Part shown: in pieces, positions 12,533 through 22,473 of the stretch
How the letters are laid out: every line of letters starts with the position of its first letter
Numbering within the stretch: position 1 is the first letter of the stretch
Source of the DNA: Pseudoxanthomonas sp. NC8
Lineage (GTDB): Bacteria > Pseudomonadota > Gammaproteobacteria > Xanthomonadales > Xanthomonadaceae
Assembly (NCBI GenBank): GCA_025232375.1
Contig: CP060419.1
Location: 929,001-993,000, forward strand
Direction of reading: 5' to 3'
Length of the DNA stretch: 64,000 bases
Position numbers and translations under genes: made by a program
The notes under the pieces: generated by a model
What the model was told of the DNA's origin: nothing
Seen by the model: the letters and a program-made list of their open reading frames with translations, nothing else
Databases searched by the model: none

Positions 12533-13876
12533 TCAGTCGGCCGGCGTGGCGGCGGGTTTCGCCGTTTCGACCTTGAACGCGCTGCGCGGATAGCGCACGC
12601 CGTGCTTGACCGTTTCGGTCACGCTGCGCAGGTGGCCGATGTCGGCCAGCGGATCCTGCGAAAGCACCACCAGGTTGGCGAGCTTGCCCGGCTCGACCGT
12701 GCCCATCGCCTTGTCCTGTCCGAGCGCGCGCGCCGCGGTCGCCGTCGCCGCCCGGATCACCTCCATCGCCGGCATGCCGACCGGGCCGGCGAGCAGGTCC
12801 AGTTCGTCGTGCAGCGAGGGGAATGGCGCATCGGCCGGGTTGTCGCCGTCGGTGCCGCTGGAGATCGCCACGCCCTGCCTGAAGGCCTGCGCGGTCAGGC
12901 GCAGGGTCAGCTCGGCCGAGCAGCGCGGTGGCGGGCCCTTTTTCTCGCGCGCGTACTCCTCGACGTGGCGCAGGTACACCAGGTTGGTCGCGTCGAGGAT
13001 GATGCCGCGCGCGGCCATGTCGGCGAACAGGCCGCTGATCGACGCCGGCATCCTGCCGTCCTTGAAGGCCGATTCGTCGACCGGCGTGCGCTCGTGGTAG
13101 CTGGCCGGCCTGTGCGCGGAACCCTCGTAGGCGAGCGGGCAGCTGTGGGAGACCACGTCCACCCCGGCGGCGACGTCGTCGCCCGGCATCGCCGGGAACA
13201 CCGCCGCATGCGCCCAGACCGGGATGCCCTGGCGATGCGCTTCGGTGGTGATCTTCGCCAGCAGCGGGCCGGGCATGTCGGCATACAGCTTGATACCGTC
13301 GGCCGAGGTGCCGCGCGCCATCGCCACCGCCATAACCAGGTCGGTGCGCTCGTCGACGGCCTGCATCCATGGGGTCTGCCCGGGCGTGCGGCCGCCGGTC
13401 ACCGCGACCGTGCGCGGATCCTTGAAGAAGCCCGGGCCGGCCATCAGCGCCGCGTAGTGGATGTCCGGCGCGGGGATCTCGCCGACCAGCGCCTGCCGCG
13501 CCAGTTCGCCGACCGAGCGGGTGTCGTCGGCCATGCTGCGCACCGCGGTCACTCCCGAATACACCTGCCGCCGCAGCGTCGCCCGCGCTTCGGCCGCATC
13601 CGGCGGCGTGGTAAGGTGGACGTGGGTGTCGATCAGGCCGGGGATGACGTATTGCCCGTGCAGGTCGACGACCTGCGCGCCGCTGGTATCGGCCTGCGCG
13701 TCGGGAAGCACCGCAACGATCCGCTCGCCCTCGACGACGATGCTGGTGCCCGGCCGCGCCGGTGCGCCGGTGCCGTCGATCAGCACCGCATGGCGATAGA
13801 CGGTGCGCTGCGGTTGCCCGGCGATCGCAGCGGCCGAGGTCAACAGCAGGCAACAGCACAGCAGGCCACGGCGCAT
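12533..13876 (-). CDS. Secreted amidohydrolase (imidazolonepropionase-like)
   Basis: A 447-residue metal-dependent hydrolase with a signal peptide, MRRGLLCCCLLLTSAAAIAG. The ordered metal ligands are DTHVHL, PVWAHAA, VVSHSC and SSGTDGDN, and the C-terminal sandwich ends with TVEPGKLANLVVL. Secreted members of this group act on peptides or cyclic amides; the substrate cannot be told. The start at 13876 gives a clean signal peptide. CCTTACC in the HVHLTT codons (near 13612) may be CCTGGCC in reality, changing one threonine to alanine. The frame is otherwise intact. Confidence 0.85.
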   Translation of the reverse strand: MRRGLLCCCLLLTSAAAIAGQPQRTVYRHAVLIDGTGAPARPGTSIVVEGERIVAVLPDAQADTSGAQVVDLHGQYVIPGLIDTHVHLTTPPDAAEARATLRRQVYSGVTAVRSMADDTRSVGELARQALVGEIPAPDIHYAALMAGPGFFKDPRTVAVTGGRTPGQTPWMQAVDERTDLVMAVAMARGTSADGIKLYADMPGPLLAKITTEAHRQGIPVWAHAAVFPAMPGDDVAAGVDVVSHSCPLAYEGSAHRPASYHERTPVDESAFKDGRMPASISGLFADMAARGIILDATNLVYLRHVEEYAREKKGPPPRCSAELTLRLTAQAFRQGVAISSGTDGDNPADAPFPSLHDELDLLAGPVGMPAMEVIRAATATAARALGQDKAMGTVEPGKLANLVVLSQDPLADIGHLRSVTETVKHGVRYPRSAFKVETAKPAATPAD

Positions 13877-14021
13877 CGCACGATCCGGTCGGAAAGGGCG
13901 TGCAGCATCGCCTGTCGCCGGTGTCCGCGCCAGCGGAGCGCCCGCAACCGCCGTACCGGCCGCATGCGGCGCCCGGTGCGGTGGCGTATAAGCTGGTTGC
14001 AGCTCCGACCCCGAGGCGCCC

Positions 14022-14510
14022 ATGGCTGGACAGCAGCGCGAACTGACCCTGCGTTTCCTCGCCGAGCCGACCGACGTGAACTACGGCGGCAAGGTCCACG
14101 GTGGCGTGGTGATGAAGTGGATCGACCAGTCCGGCTATGCGGCGGCGGTCGGCTGGAGCGGCCGCTACGCCGTGACCGTGGCGGTGGGCGGGATCCGCTT
14201 CGTCGCTCCGGTCCGGATCAGCGACCTGGTCGCCGTGTCGGCCAAGCTGATCCACACCGGCACCAGCAGCATGCATTTCGCCATCGATGTACGCGCCCGC
14301 GACCCGATGGGCGGCGAGTGGCGGCTGTGCACGCACTGCGTGATCGTGTTCGTGGCACTCGACGGGGTCGAGGGCCGGCCGGTTGCGGTACCGCCGTGGG
14401 AGCTGGTCTCCGAGGAGGACCGGCGCATGGCCGAGTACGCGATGAGGGTGATGGAGCTGAGCAAGGGCATCGAGCAGACCATCGCCGACTTCCAGTCGCC
14501 GCTGGCCTGA
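14022..14510 (+). CDS. Acyl-CoA thioesterase, hotdog fold (YciA/ACOT type)
   Basis: A 162-residue single hotdog domain. The motif VNYGGKVHGGVVMKWIDQSG is the typical N-Y-x-G-x-x-H-G-G active-site region of the acyl-CoA thioester hydrolases. It hydrolyses acyl-CoA to free acid and CoA in the cytoplasm. A TATAAG hexamer at 13987-13992 could be its -10 box. It is divergent from the amidohydrolase and is followed by a hairpin terminator. Confidence 0.85.
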   Translation: MAGQQRELTLRFLAEPTDVNYGGKVHGGVVMKWIDQSGYAAAVGWSGRYAVTVAVGGIRFVAPVRISDLVAVSAKLIHTGTSSMHFAIDVRARDPMGGEWRLCTHCVIVFVALDGVEGRPVAVPPWELVSEEDRRMAEYAMRVMELSKGIEQTIADFQSPLA

Positions 14511-14546
14511 GGGCCGCGGCACGCTTCGCGGGCCCGCAAAGCGAAA

Positions 14547-14564
14547 GGCCGCCTTGCGGCGGCC
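14547..14564. terminator. Hairpin terminator between convergent genes
   Basis: GGCCGCC (14547-14553), loop TTGC, GGCGGCC (14558-14564), followed by CTCTGT. It lies between the stop of the thioesterase gene and the stop of the converging NlpC/P60 gene, and an A-rich patch lies on the left side for the opposite direction. Confidence 0.6.
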
Positions 14565-14597
14565 CTCTGTCGTCGTTGTTCCAGGCTGGGGCGACGC

Positions 14598-15442
14598 TCA
14601 GAGTTCGACCCGGCGCGCCTGCACGAAGCGGTTGCTCCAGTAGCCGCTGTCCATCCGGTCCACGCGCACGTCCTTGCCGCGGCTGGGTGCGTGCAGGAAC
14701 TGGCCGTCGCCGACATAGATGCCGACATGGCTGACCCGGCCGCGCAGGCCGAAGAACACCAGGTCGCCCGGGTTGAGCTGGGCGCGGTCGCGGATCAGTT
14801 CGGCGTCGGCCTTGCTCGCCATATCGCGCGACACGCGGGGCAGTTCGATGCCCAGCGTGTTGCGGAACACGTAGCCGACCAGGCCGCTGCAGTCGAAGCC
14901 GTCGGCCGAGGTTCCGCCCCAGCGGTACGGGGTGCCGATCAGGCCCATGGCCGCCTTCAGCACCTGCTGGACGCGGCCTTCCGCGGGATTGGACTGGGCC
15001 GGCACGCCCTGGGTCAGGTCGTACGCGGCCAGCAGGCGGCTGACGTCGCCGGCGAACATCGCCGAACGGTCCAGCAGCGGGATGCTGTCATTGCCGGTAA
15101 GGTGCGGCAGCAGCGCGGTTGGGTCGCGCTGGCGGCGGCATCGGCCTTCTGGCGCAGGGTGCTGGCCGGCGCGGCGGCAGTGGTCGCGGCGGTGGCCGGT
15201 TTGGCGGCTGCGGCCGGGGCCGTAGTGGCCGGAGCCGGCAGCTCCAGCTCGGCGCTGACGTCCACGTCACCGCTGGTCGCCGGGGCGATGGTCTCGGGAA
15301 CGACCGGTGCCGGTTCCGGGGCCGCCAGCAGGGGCGCAGCCGGAATCGCCAGCAGCAGGGAGAGAAGGGGGCTCAGCACCCGGCGGGAGCGGGTGGCTGG
15401 GGTGGCGGCAGGCTGGCCTTTCTGCAGGTCGTCGGTCGTCAC
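14598..15442 (-). CDS. NlpC/P60 peptidoglycan endopeptidase with Ala/Pro-rich linker
   Basis: Minus strand, about 281 residues. A GTG start at 15442 leads to a basic segment and the signal LSPLLSLLLAIPAAPLLA, then a long alanine/proline linker and the C40 domain: IGTPYRWGGTSADGFDCSGL with the nucleophile cysteine, LVFFGLRGRVSHVGIYVG with the histidine, and QFLHAPSRG. It cleaves peptide cross-links in the periplasm. One slip near 15115 (CCAACC for CCAGGCC) breaks the frame; CCTTACC near 15098 probably hides another CCTGGCC. It follows a second C40 gene by 67 bases. Confidence 0.85.
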
Positions 15443-15509
15443 GCGTGCATCACATTACGGCAATGGGGCGATCATGCCCGCTTGACCTCACCTGGATGTT
15501 CACAAAAAG

Positions 15510-16072
15510 TTAAAATTCCGTGAATCTTGTGTGTGCGCTCTGTCCGGTTTCAGAGCAGAACACGTTTCGCGCCGCTGTAATGGTCGCGCGCCAGTACGGG
15601 CCGTCCAGCCGGTCCAGGCGGACCGTGCCGCCGGTGCTGGGCGCGTGCACGAAGCGGCCTTCGCCGACGTAGATCCCGACATGGCTGACGCCGCCGCCGC
15701 TGCCGAAAAACACCAGGTCGCCGCTGGCCAGCTTCTGCGGGGCCAGGCGCGGACCCTGCAGCGCCGCCAGCTCCCATGGAGCTGCGCGGCAGGCGCAGGT
15801 CGAGCATGTCGCGGTAGACGTAGTTGATAAGGCCGCTGCAGTCGAAGCCCGAGGCGGGGGTATTGCCGCCATAGCGGTACGGGGTGCCGACCAGGCTCAG
15901 GGCGCGCAGGGTGACCGAATTGGCCGCGACCGGGTCCGCCGGGACCACCTGCGGCCAGTGGCCGGGTGGCGGCGCCTGGGCGCGGATGGCCTCGCGGCCG
16001 CACCCGGCCGGGGGCCAGCGCCAGCACTGCCGTCGCCGCCGCGAGGACGGCAGCCCGGCCCGGCGCTGGCAC
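15510..16072 (-). CDS. NlpC/P60 endopeptidase, probable lipoprotein
   Basis: Minus strand, about 188 residues. The C40 core has LVGTPYRYGGNTPASGFDCS, DLVFFGSGGGVSHVGIYVG and RFVHAPSTGG, so cysteine and both histidines are present. A GTG start at 16072 opens a signal peptide. Repairing CCCCGG near 16013 to CCCCTGG gives LAPLAGCGRE, a lipobox. A second slip near 15775 (CCATGG for CCTGG) joins LRLPRSS to WELAALQG. It is the first gene of a two-gene cell-wall hydrolase unit. The exact start is the least certain point. Confidence 0.8.
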
Positions 16073-16191
16073 CGGGGGGCGGGACGGGATAATGCGGGCC
16101 TTTCCTCACGGCGGCCATCATGGCCGCACTCCCTTGCGGCCGACAAGCCGCCGCCCACCGCTGCCGGACCGGCAGCCTGACCGAGTTGCGC

Positions 16192-16670
16192 ATGAAGATC
16201 GAAAAAGACCGCGTCGTCCGTTTCCACTACACCGTCTCCGAAGTCGGTAGGAGCCGCTGGAGAGCTCGAATGACCGCGATCCGATCGCGATCCTGATCGG
16301 CCACGGCAACATCATCCCGGGCCTGGAAGCGGCGATGCAGGACAAGGCCGCCGGCGAAACGTTCAGCGTCGACGTGCCGGCCGCCGAGGCCTATGGCGAG
16401 CGCCGCGAGGGCATGGGCCAGCGGATTCCCAAGAAGCACTTCGGCAACACCAAGCTGGCGCCGGGCATGCAGGTGGTCCTGCAGACCAACTTCGGCCCGC
16501 GCGCGGTGACCGTGGAGAAGGTCGGCCACAGCGTGGTCGACGTTGACCTGAACCACCCGATGGCCGGCAAGGACCTGCACTTCGACGTGGAAATCGTCGA
16601 GGTCCGCGAGGCCAGCGCCGAGGAGGTCGAGCACGGCCACGTGCACGGCGACGGCGGCCACCACCACTGA
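16192..16670 (+). CDS. slyD: FKBP-type peptidyl-prolyl isomerase SlyD
   Basis: About 160 residues: FKBP core with inserted flap ([17 protein letters not shown]), [13 protein letters not shown], and the closing [20 protein letters not shown]. The C-terminal [12 protein letters not shown] tail is the metal-binding end typical of SlyD, which isomerises prolyl bonds, acts as a chaperone and can carry nickel. One slip at 16246-16250 (TAGGAG for CCAGGAG) restores SEVGQEPLES. The start at 16192 fits the family start [15 protein letters not shown]. It is divergent from the NlpC pair. Confidence 0.93.
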
Positions 16671-16692
16671 GCCTTCGGTAAGGTTGGACGGC

Positions 16693-16724
16693 AACGGCCC
16701 GCTTCGGCGGGCCGTTCGCTTTTG
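16693..16724 (+). terminator. Rho-independent terminator after slyD
   Basis: AACGGCCCGC (16693-16702), loop TTCG, GCGGGCCGTT (16707-16716), then CGCTTTT. A perfect ten-base stem with T-rich tail between slyD and the converging rnhB; it can serve both directions. Confidence 0.8.
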
Positions 16725-16751
16725 TGGCGGTGGCAGCGTCCGCTCCGCCGG

Positions 16752-17427
16752 TCAGGCGGGCATGGCAACGGGCGCGGGCGTGGTTTCCATCCGCCGCCAG
16801 GCTTCCCGCACCGGAGCGAAGCTGCGCCGGTGGTGCTGGCAGGGGCCGTGTTCGGCCAGCGCCGCCAGGTGCGCCGGGGTCGGATAACCCTTGTGCACGT
16901 CGAAGCCGTAGCGCGGGTGCGCTTCGTGCAGCGTGCACATCAGCCGGTCGCGGGCGACCTTGGCTAAGGATCGAGGCGGCCATGATCGCCGGCTCCAGCG
17001 TGTCGCCGCTGACGATCGCCTCGGCCATGCAGGTAAGGCCGCGCGGGACCACATTGCCGTCGATCCGCGCCAGCTCCACCTGCGGGCCGAGCGCGGCGAC
17101 GCAGCGGCGCATGCCCTCGAGCGTGGCATGCAGGATGTTGAGCCGGTCGATCTCCTCCACCGCGACCATCTCGACGTGGAAAGCGAGCGCGCGTTCCATG
17201 ATCTGCGGATACAGCGCTTCGCGCTGGGCGTGGCTGAGCTTCTTGGAGTCGTCCAGGCCGCGCAGCCGGCGCTTCGGATCGAGGATTACCGCGGCCACGG
17301 CCACCGGGCCGGCGAGCGGGCCGCGTCCGGCTTCGTCGATTCCGGCCACGCGCAGGCGCCTGCGGTCGATCGCGAACAGGTCCCGGCCGGCGTCGCCGGC
17401 CCCGGCACGCGGGGCGCGTCGCTTCAT
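16752..17427 (-). CDS. rnhB: Ribonuclease HII
   Basis: Minus strand, about 225 residues. It cleaves the RNA strand of RNA-DNA hybrids and removes misinserted ribonucleotides. Motifs: [15 protein letters not shown] with the first catalytic D and E, LDDSKKL, ARIDGN with the third acidic residue, and [13 protein letters not shown]. One slip at 16963-16969, CTAAGG for CCAGG, breaks [20 protein letters not shown] near 17034 probably also stands for CCAGG. The start ATG overlaps the lpxB stop, so it is the last gene of the lpxD-fabZ-lpxA-lpxB-rnhB operon. Confidence 0.93.
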
Positions 17428-18646
17428 GGCGCGGTGCCGCCGCGGGCCAGCAGCCCCGGCAGCGAGGCCACCGCCGCCGCTGCCGATGCCGAGGCATCGC
17501 GGCGCAGCTGCTCGTGCAGGGCGAGGTATTTCGGCTGCAGCGCGGCCACCGCGGCCGGCGAATCGAACCAGTGCAGCACCGCCGCGGCCAGCCGGTCGGG
17601 CGTGCAGTCGTCCTGGATCAGCTCCGGGGCGAGGTCCTCGCCGGCCAGCACGTTCGGCAGCGCGTAGCGGTTCACCTTGATCAGTCCAAGCGCGCGCACC
17701 AGCCGGTAGGTCAGCGTCGAGATCCGATAGCCCACCACCATCGGCCGCTTCGACAGCATGGCCTCCCGGGGTCGCGGTGCCGGAGGCGAGCAGGACCACG
17801 TCGGCGGCGGCCAGCGCCGCGCGCGCCTGGCCGTCGAGCAGGTGCGACTGCAGCACCGGCAGCGCCGAACGCGACAGCTGCGCCTGCAGCGTCGCCCGGC
17901 AGCGCGCGTTGGCCGCGGGCACCACCACGTGCAGGTCCGGCCGACGCTCGGACACGCGCCAGGCGGCCTCGAAGAAGACCTCGCCCAGCCGTTCGATCTC
18001 GCCGAGCCGGCTGCCCGGCAACACCGCCAGCACGGGCGCGCCGGGGGCAGGCCCAGCTGCGCGCGCGCGGCGTCGCGGTCGGGGTGCAGGGGGGGCATGG
18101 CATCGGCCATCGGATGGCCGACGAAGCGCGCGTCCACGCCGTGGCGGGCATAGATCGGCGGTTCCATCGGGAACAGGCACAGGACCCGGTCGGCGCTGTC
18201 GCCGATCTTCTCGGCACGCTTCTCGCGCCAAGGCCCAGACCGACGGGCTGACGTAGTGCACGGTCGGCACGCCGCGCTGCTTGAACCAGCGTTCCACGCC
18301 GAGGTTGAAGTCGGGTGCATCGATGCCGACCAGCACGTCCGGCTGCTAAGGCCAGCGCGCGCTGGCGGAACTCGGCGCGCAGCCTCAGCAGCCGCGGCAG
18401 GTGGCGCAGGACCTCGAACAGGCCCATCACCGCCAGTTCGCTGGCGTCGTGCCAGGTCTCCACCCCGGCGGCGCGCATCGCGTCGCCGCCGATTCCGGCG
18501 AAGCGTGCGTCCGGGAAGCGCCTGCGCAGTTCCTCGACCAGGCCGGCGCCAAGCGCATCGCCCGACGCCTCGCCGGCAACCAGCACGAAGCGCGGGCCGC
18601 GGCCGGCGCGCTGTGCGGCTTCGTGCCCGCGGATGGCCTCGTTCAC
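17424..18646 (-). CDS. lpxB: Lipid-A-disaccharide synthase
   Basis: Minus strand, about 407 residues. It condenses UDP-diacylglucosamine and lipid X into the lipid A disaccharide. Motifs: [77 protein letters not shown] and [16 protein letters not shown]. Four slips all coincide with conserved tryptophan or leucine codons spelled CCTGG: near 17765 (CCCGGGAGG), 18035, 18232 (CCTTGG) and 18347 (CTAAGG). The enzyme is essential, so these are taken as sequencing faults. It overlaps rnhB by four bases. Confidence 0.93.
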
Positions 18647-18665
18647 GCCCGTGCCCCCGCGCGGC

Positions 18666-19454
18666 TCAGCGCAGCAACGGCCGTTCGCCGCTGCCGAGGA
18701 ACTCCAGCAGCAGGCCCACGTCCTCGCTGTCTTCGGCCTGCTGCGCCAGCTGTTCGCGGGCTTCGGCCAGCGGCAGGCCGGCGACGAACAGGGTGCGGTA
18801 GGCGCGCTTGATCGCGGCGATGCGCTCGGGGCTGAAGCCGCGGCGCTTGAGACCTTCGCTGTTGATCCCGCGCGGCCGGCCGATCGAGTTGCCGCCGACC
18901 ATGGTGAACGGGGTGACGTCGCCGTTGGCCAGCGCGCCCATGCCGAGGAAGGCGTGGTCGCCGATCCGGCAGAACTGGTGCGCGCCGGCGAAGCCGCTGA
19001 TGATCACCCAGTCGCCCACGGTGACGTGCCCGGCCAGGGTGGTGTTGTTGGAGAAGATGCAGTGGTTGCCGACGATGCAGTCGTGGGCCACGTGGGTATA
19101 GGCCAGCATCCAGTTGTCGTCGCCGATCCGGGTAACGCCGCCGCCGTTGCCGGTGCCGCGGTTGAGGGTGACGAATTCGCGGAACACGTTGCGGTCGCCG
19201 ATCACCAGTTCGGTGCGCTCGCCGGCGAACTTCTTGTCCTGCGGCTCGCCGCCGACGGCGACGTGGCCGATGAAGCGGTTCTCGCGGCCGATCCGGGTCG
19301 GGCCGGCGAAGCTGCAGTGCGGCCCGATCTGGCAGCCGTCGCCGATCTCGACGTCGGCGCCGATCAGGCTGAAGGCGCCCACGCTCACGCCCGCGCCCAG
19401 GCGCGCGCCCGGATCGATGACTGCGGTGGGGTGGATCAGGGCGTTGGCGTTCAT
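18666..19454 (-). CDS. lpxA: UDP-N-acetylglucosamine acyltransferase
   Basis: Minus strand, 262 residues, normal length. It transfers the hydroxyacyl chain to UDP-GlcNAc, the first lipid A step. The hexapeptide left-handed helix repeats are plain ([34 protein letters not shown]), with the catalytic histidine in [11 protein letters not shown] and the family segment [11 protein letters not shown]. The frame is intact. It lies 25 bases after fabZ and 19 bases before lpxB in the same transcript direction. Confidence 0.97.
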   Translation of the reverse strand: MNANALIHPTAVIDPGARLGAGVSVGAFSLIGADVEIGDGCQIGPHCSFAGPTRIGRENRFIGHVAVGGEPQDKKFAGERTELVIGDRNVFREFVTLNRGTGNGGGVTRIGDDNWMLAYTHVAHDCIVGNHCIFSNNTTLAGHVTVGDWVIISGFAGAHQFCRIGDHAFLGMGALANGDVTPFTMVGGNSIGRPRGINSEGLKRRGFSPERIAAIKRAYRTLFVAGLPLAEAREQLAQQAEDSEDVGLLLEFLGSGERPLLR

Positions 19455-19479
19455 GCGCGTGGCTTCCGTGGAACGGGCG

Positions 19480-19938
19480 TTATTCGCGGGTGCCGGCGCA
19501 CAGCACTTCGGCGCAGGCGACGATCTCGCCGTCGACCTTGGCCTCGCCGTAGTACACGGCCATGTTGCGGATCACGCGCTTGACCTGCACGTGCAGCTCG
19601 AGCACGTCGCCCGGCACCACCTGCTTGCTGAAGCGCGCGTTGTCGACCTTGACCATGTAGAACAGCTTGGACTGCGCGTCGCGGCCCAGCGAAAGCTGGG
19701 TGAGCACGCCGCCGGCCTGGGCCAGCGCCTCGATGATCAGCACGCCCGGCATGATCGGCTGCGCCGGGAAATGGCCCTGGAAGAACGGCTCGTTGACCGT
19801 CACATTCTTCACGCCGACGATGCGTTTGGCTTCGACGTCCAGGTCGATGATCCGGTCTACCAGAAGGAACGGATAGCGGTGCGGGATCAGCTGGCGGATC
19901 GTGGTGACGTCGACGGGAAGCTTCACGGGTTCGTTCAT
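19480..19938 (-). CDS. fabZ: 3-hydroxyacyl-ACP dehydratase
   Basis: Minus strand, 152 residues. It dehydrates 3-hydroxyacyl-ACP in fatty acid elongation and competes with LpxA/LpxD for substrate. Motifs: [14 protein letters not shown], then [20 protein letters not shown] with the catalytic histidine and glutamate, and [19 protein letters not shown]. The start overlaps the lpxD stop by four bases (ATGA), showing coupling. The frame is intact. Confidence 0.97.
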   Translation of the reverse strand: MNEPVKLPVDVTTIRQLIPHRYPFLLVDRIIDLDVEAKRIVGVKNVTVNEPFFQGHFPAQPIMPGVLIIEALAQAGGVLTQLSLGRDAQSKLFYMVKVDNARFSKQVVPGDVLELHVQVKRVIRNMAVYYGEAKVDGEIVACAEVLCAGTRE

Positions 19939-20960
19939 TCGGGACTTTCCTGGATGGATGCGTTGACGCGACGCGCCAGCGCGTCCAGTTGCTTGAACCG
20001 GGCGGCGTTCTTCCGCCAGGTGCGGTTGTCGGTAAGGGGCGTGCCGGAGGAGTATTCGCCCGGCTCGCGGATCGAATGGGTCACCAGCGAACGCGCGGTG
20101 ACCGTGACCTTGTCGGCGATCTCGAGGTGGCCGACGACCCCTGCGCCGCCGCCGATCAGGCAGTAGCGGCCGATCCTGGCGCTGCCGGCCACCGCGGCGC
20201 TGCCGGCGATCGCGGTATGCGCGCCGATGCGGACGTTGTGGCCGATCTGGACCAGGTTGTCGATGCGCACGTCCTCGTCCAGCATCGTGTCGTCGAGGGC
20301 GCCGCGGTCGATGCAGGTGTTGGCGCCGATCTCGCAGTCGTCGCCGACCACCACCCCGCCCAGCTGCGGCACGTTGATCCAGCGGCCGGCGTCCATGGTA
20401 AGGCCGAAGCCGGCCGCGCCGAGCACGGCGCCGGGCAGGATCCGCACGCGCTTGCCCAGCCGCACCCGCGCCAGCAGGGTGACCCGGGCCTGCAGCTCGC
20501 AGCCGGCATCGAGGCTGCAGTCCTCGCCGATGCTGCAGCCGGGCCCGATCACGCAGCCGGGTCCGACCCTGGAGCGTGGACCGATGCTGACGAACGGGCC
20601 GACGTGGGCATCGGCGGAAACCTCGGCCGACGGATCGATCGCCGCACTGGGGTGGATGCCCGGCGCGTGCGCCGGCACGCGTTCGAACAGCGCCGAGATG
20701 CGGGCGAAGGCCACGTAGGGGTCCTTCGCCACCGGGGCCGTGCCGGTGGCGGAAGGCGCGTCGTCGGCGCGCAGCACCACCACGCCGGCGGCGGAGTCCG
20801 CCAGTTGCGGGCGATAGCGCGGGTTGGCGAGGAAGGCGAGCTGTTCCGGGCCGGCATTGGCCAGCGTGGCCACGCCGCGCACGACCTTGCCGCCCTCGCC
20901 ATGCAGTTGCAGCGAGAAGCGTTCGGCCAGTTCGGCAGCGGAGAAGGCGGGGGCGTCCAT
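19935..20960 (-). CDS. lpxD: UDP-3-O-(3-hydroxyacyl)glucosamine N-acyltransferase
   Basis: Minus strand, 341 residues from the ATG at 20960 (an ATG nine bases earlier is possible). It adds the second acyl chain in lipid A synthesis. The N-terminal uridine-binding domain is followed by many hexapeptide repeats and the catalytic histidine region DNLVQIGHNVRIGAHTAIAG. TAAGG at 20035 and 20400 probably represent CCAGG, changing alanine to threonine in the translation without breaking the frame. A TAGAAT -10 box ends seven bases before the chosen ATG. Confidence 0.95.
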   Translation of the reverse strand: MDAPAFSAAELAERFSLQLHGEGGKVVRGVATLANAGPEQLAFLANPRYRPQLADSAAGVVVLRADDAPSATGTAPVAKDPYVAFARISALFERVPAHAPGIHPSAAIDPSAEVSADAHVGPFVSIGPRSRVGPGCVIGPGCSIGEDCSLDAGCELQARVTLLARVRLGKRVRILPGAVLGAAGFGLTMDAGRWINVPQLGGVVVGDDCEIGANTCIDRGALDDTMLDEDVRIDNLVQIGHNVRIGAHTAIAGSAAVAGSARIGRYCLIGGGAGVVGHLEIADKVTVTARSLVTHSIREPGEYSSGTPLTDNRTWRKNAARFKQLDALARRVNASIQESPE

Positions 20961-20973
20961 GGCGCGCATTCTA
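20961..20973 (-). promoter_or_regulatory. Candidate -10 box of the lpxD operon, possibly leaderless
   Basis: TAGAAT on the minus strand (20973-20968) lies seven bases before the ATG of lpxD, placing a normal +1 at the start codon. No good -35 box was found, so this is an inference from the spacing alone. Confidence 0.35.
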
Positions 20974-21007
20974 GCCTCACGCCCCCACCGGACCAGACCG
21001 TACGGAC

Positions 21008-21558
21008 CTAGTGGCGGGCGAGCAGGACCAGCAACGCGCCGGTGCCGCCTGGGTCGGCGGTGCCGAGTGGAAGGCGAGCACGTCGCCGCGCTGGCGCAGC
21101 AGCCGGTCGACCAGGTTCTTCAGCACCGGCACGGCATCGCCCCCGCCGCCGTCCTTGCCGCCGCCCTTGCCATGGATGATCCGCACGCAGCCGAGGCCGT
21201 GGTCGATGGCCTCGGTAAGGAAGCGCGCCAGCAGGGTCTCGGCCTGCAGCGCGCTGGCGCCGTGCAGGTCCAGCTCGTCCTGCACCGAGAACTCGCCGCG
21301 GCGCAGCCGCTGCCGGGTACGCGCCGGGACCCGCTCGCGGCGGAACGCGCTGGCGTCGCCGCGCAGCAGCGCGAGGTCGGGCGTGTCGGCGATCCGGCGC
21401 AGGCCGGGGCCGTCGGCGGCAGGCGCGTGCGGACGTGTCGCCGCGCGCGGTTTGGGCCGTGCCGGCGGCGCGCCGGCCGGCACGCGCAGCGGCGTGACCT
21501 TGCCGATCGCCGAGCGGAACAGGCTTGCGTCCTCGTCTTCGTCTTCGTCGCGGGTCAT
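21008..21558 (-). CDS. Smr-domain protein (SmrA/YdaL type endonuclease)
   Basis: Minus strand, about 183 residues. A charged, unstructured N-terminus ([15 protein letters not shown]) leads to a C-terminal Smr domain: [20 protein letters not shown] with the LDLHG motif and [12 protein letters not shown]. Stand-alone Smr proteins nick DNA or RNA. The [12 protein letters not shown] loop is longer than in typical members (HGKG). One slip near 21050, lost G next to CCAGG, separates SAPPTQ from [13 protein letters not shown] at the C-terminus. It is divergent from surE. Confidence 0.8.
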
Positions 21559-21665
21559 GCGCACAGGGTAGCGCAGCATCCGCGCGGACCCGTGCGAAGC
21601 GTGGCGCATGGCCGCAAACGTCCCGGTGGCTTCCGGTTATCATGCGGAGGTTTTCGAGGAAGCCC

Positions 21666-22473
21666 ATGCGCGTACTGGTAAGCAACGACGATGGCGTGGA
21701 CGCGCCCGGCATCCATGCACTGGCCTGGGGCCTGCGCGACGCCGGCCATGAGGTCTACGTGGTGGCTCCCGATCGCGACCGTTCCGGCGCGAGCAATTCG
21801 CTGACCCTGGACCTGCCGATCCGGGTCAAGCGCGCGGACCACTACACCTGCTCGGTCGCCGGCACGCCCACCGACTGCGTGCACCTGGCCCTGACCGGCA
21901 TGTTCGAGTTCGAGCCGGACATCGTCGTGTCGGGGATCAACAACACGGCCAACCTCGGCGACGACGTGATCTATTCGGGCACCGTTTCCGCGGCGATGGA
22001 AGGGCGCTTCCTCGGCCTGCCGGCGGTGGCCGTTTCGCTGGCCACCCGCAACCACGACGCCATAAGGCACTACGAGACCGCGGCGCGCGCGGCGGTGGAG
22101 ATCGTGGCCCGGCTGAAGGCCGACCCGCTGCCGGCCGACACCATCCTCAATGTCAACGTACCCGACCTTATGGAACGAGGTCCGCGGTTTCGAGGTCTCG
22201 CGGCTGGGCAACCGCCATCGTTCCGAGTCGTGCATCCCGCAGCCGGACCCGCGCGGTCGCACGGTGTACTGGATCGGTCCGGCCGGTCCGGAGCAGGATG
22301 CCGGACCAGGCACCGATTTCCATGCGGTGCGCACCGGCCACATCTCGATCACCCCGATCCACGTCGACCTGACCCGCTACCAGGCGCTGGAGAAGGTGGC
22401 CGGCTGGGTCGGCGGGCTGAGCGCCGCGCTGGCCACGCCGGTCGGTGGCGGCACCCCGGAGGCCGGGGCATGA
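21666..22473 (+). CDS. surE: 5'/3'-nucleotidase SurE
   Basis: About 268 residues. It is a metal-dependent phosphatase acting on nucleoside monophosphates under stress. Motifs: [16 protein letters not shown] with the two metal aspartates, [27 protein letters not shown] and [20 protein letters not shown]. One defect near 22165, TTATGG for a CCCTGG-containing stretch, breaks PDLPWNEVRGF, a conserved region. GCGGAGG at 21644-21650 lies rather far from the ATG, while GAGGAAG at 21657-21663 is well placed. The stop overlaps pcm, so surE-pcm-yqaA-nlpD form one operon. Confidence 0.94.

Noticed and set aside
12396..14734. Very long open frames (over 700 codons) on both strands across the amidohydrolase and thioesterase genes
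   Set aside because: They pass through two recognised genes in other frames and show no family motif; long shadow frames are common at this GC content.
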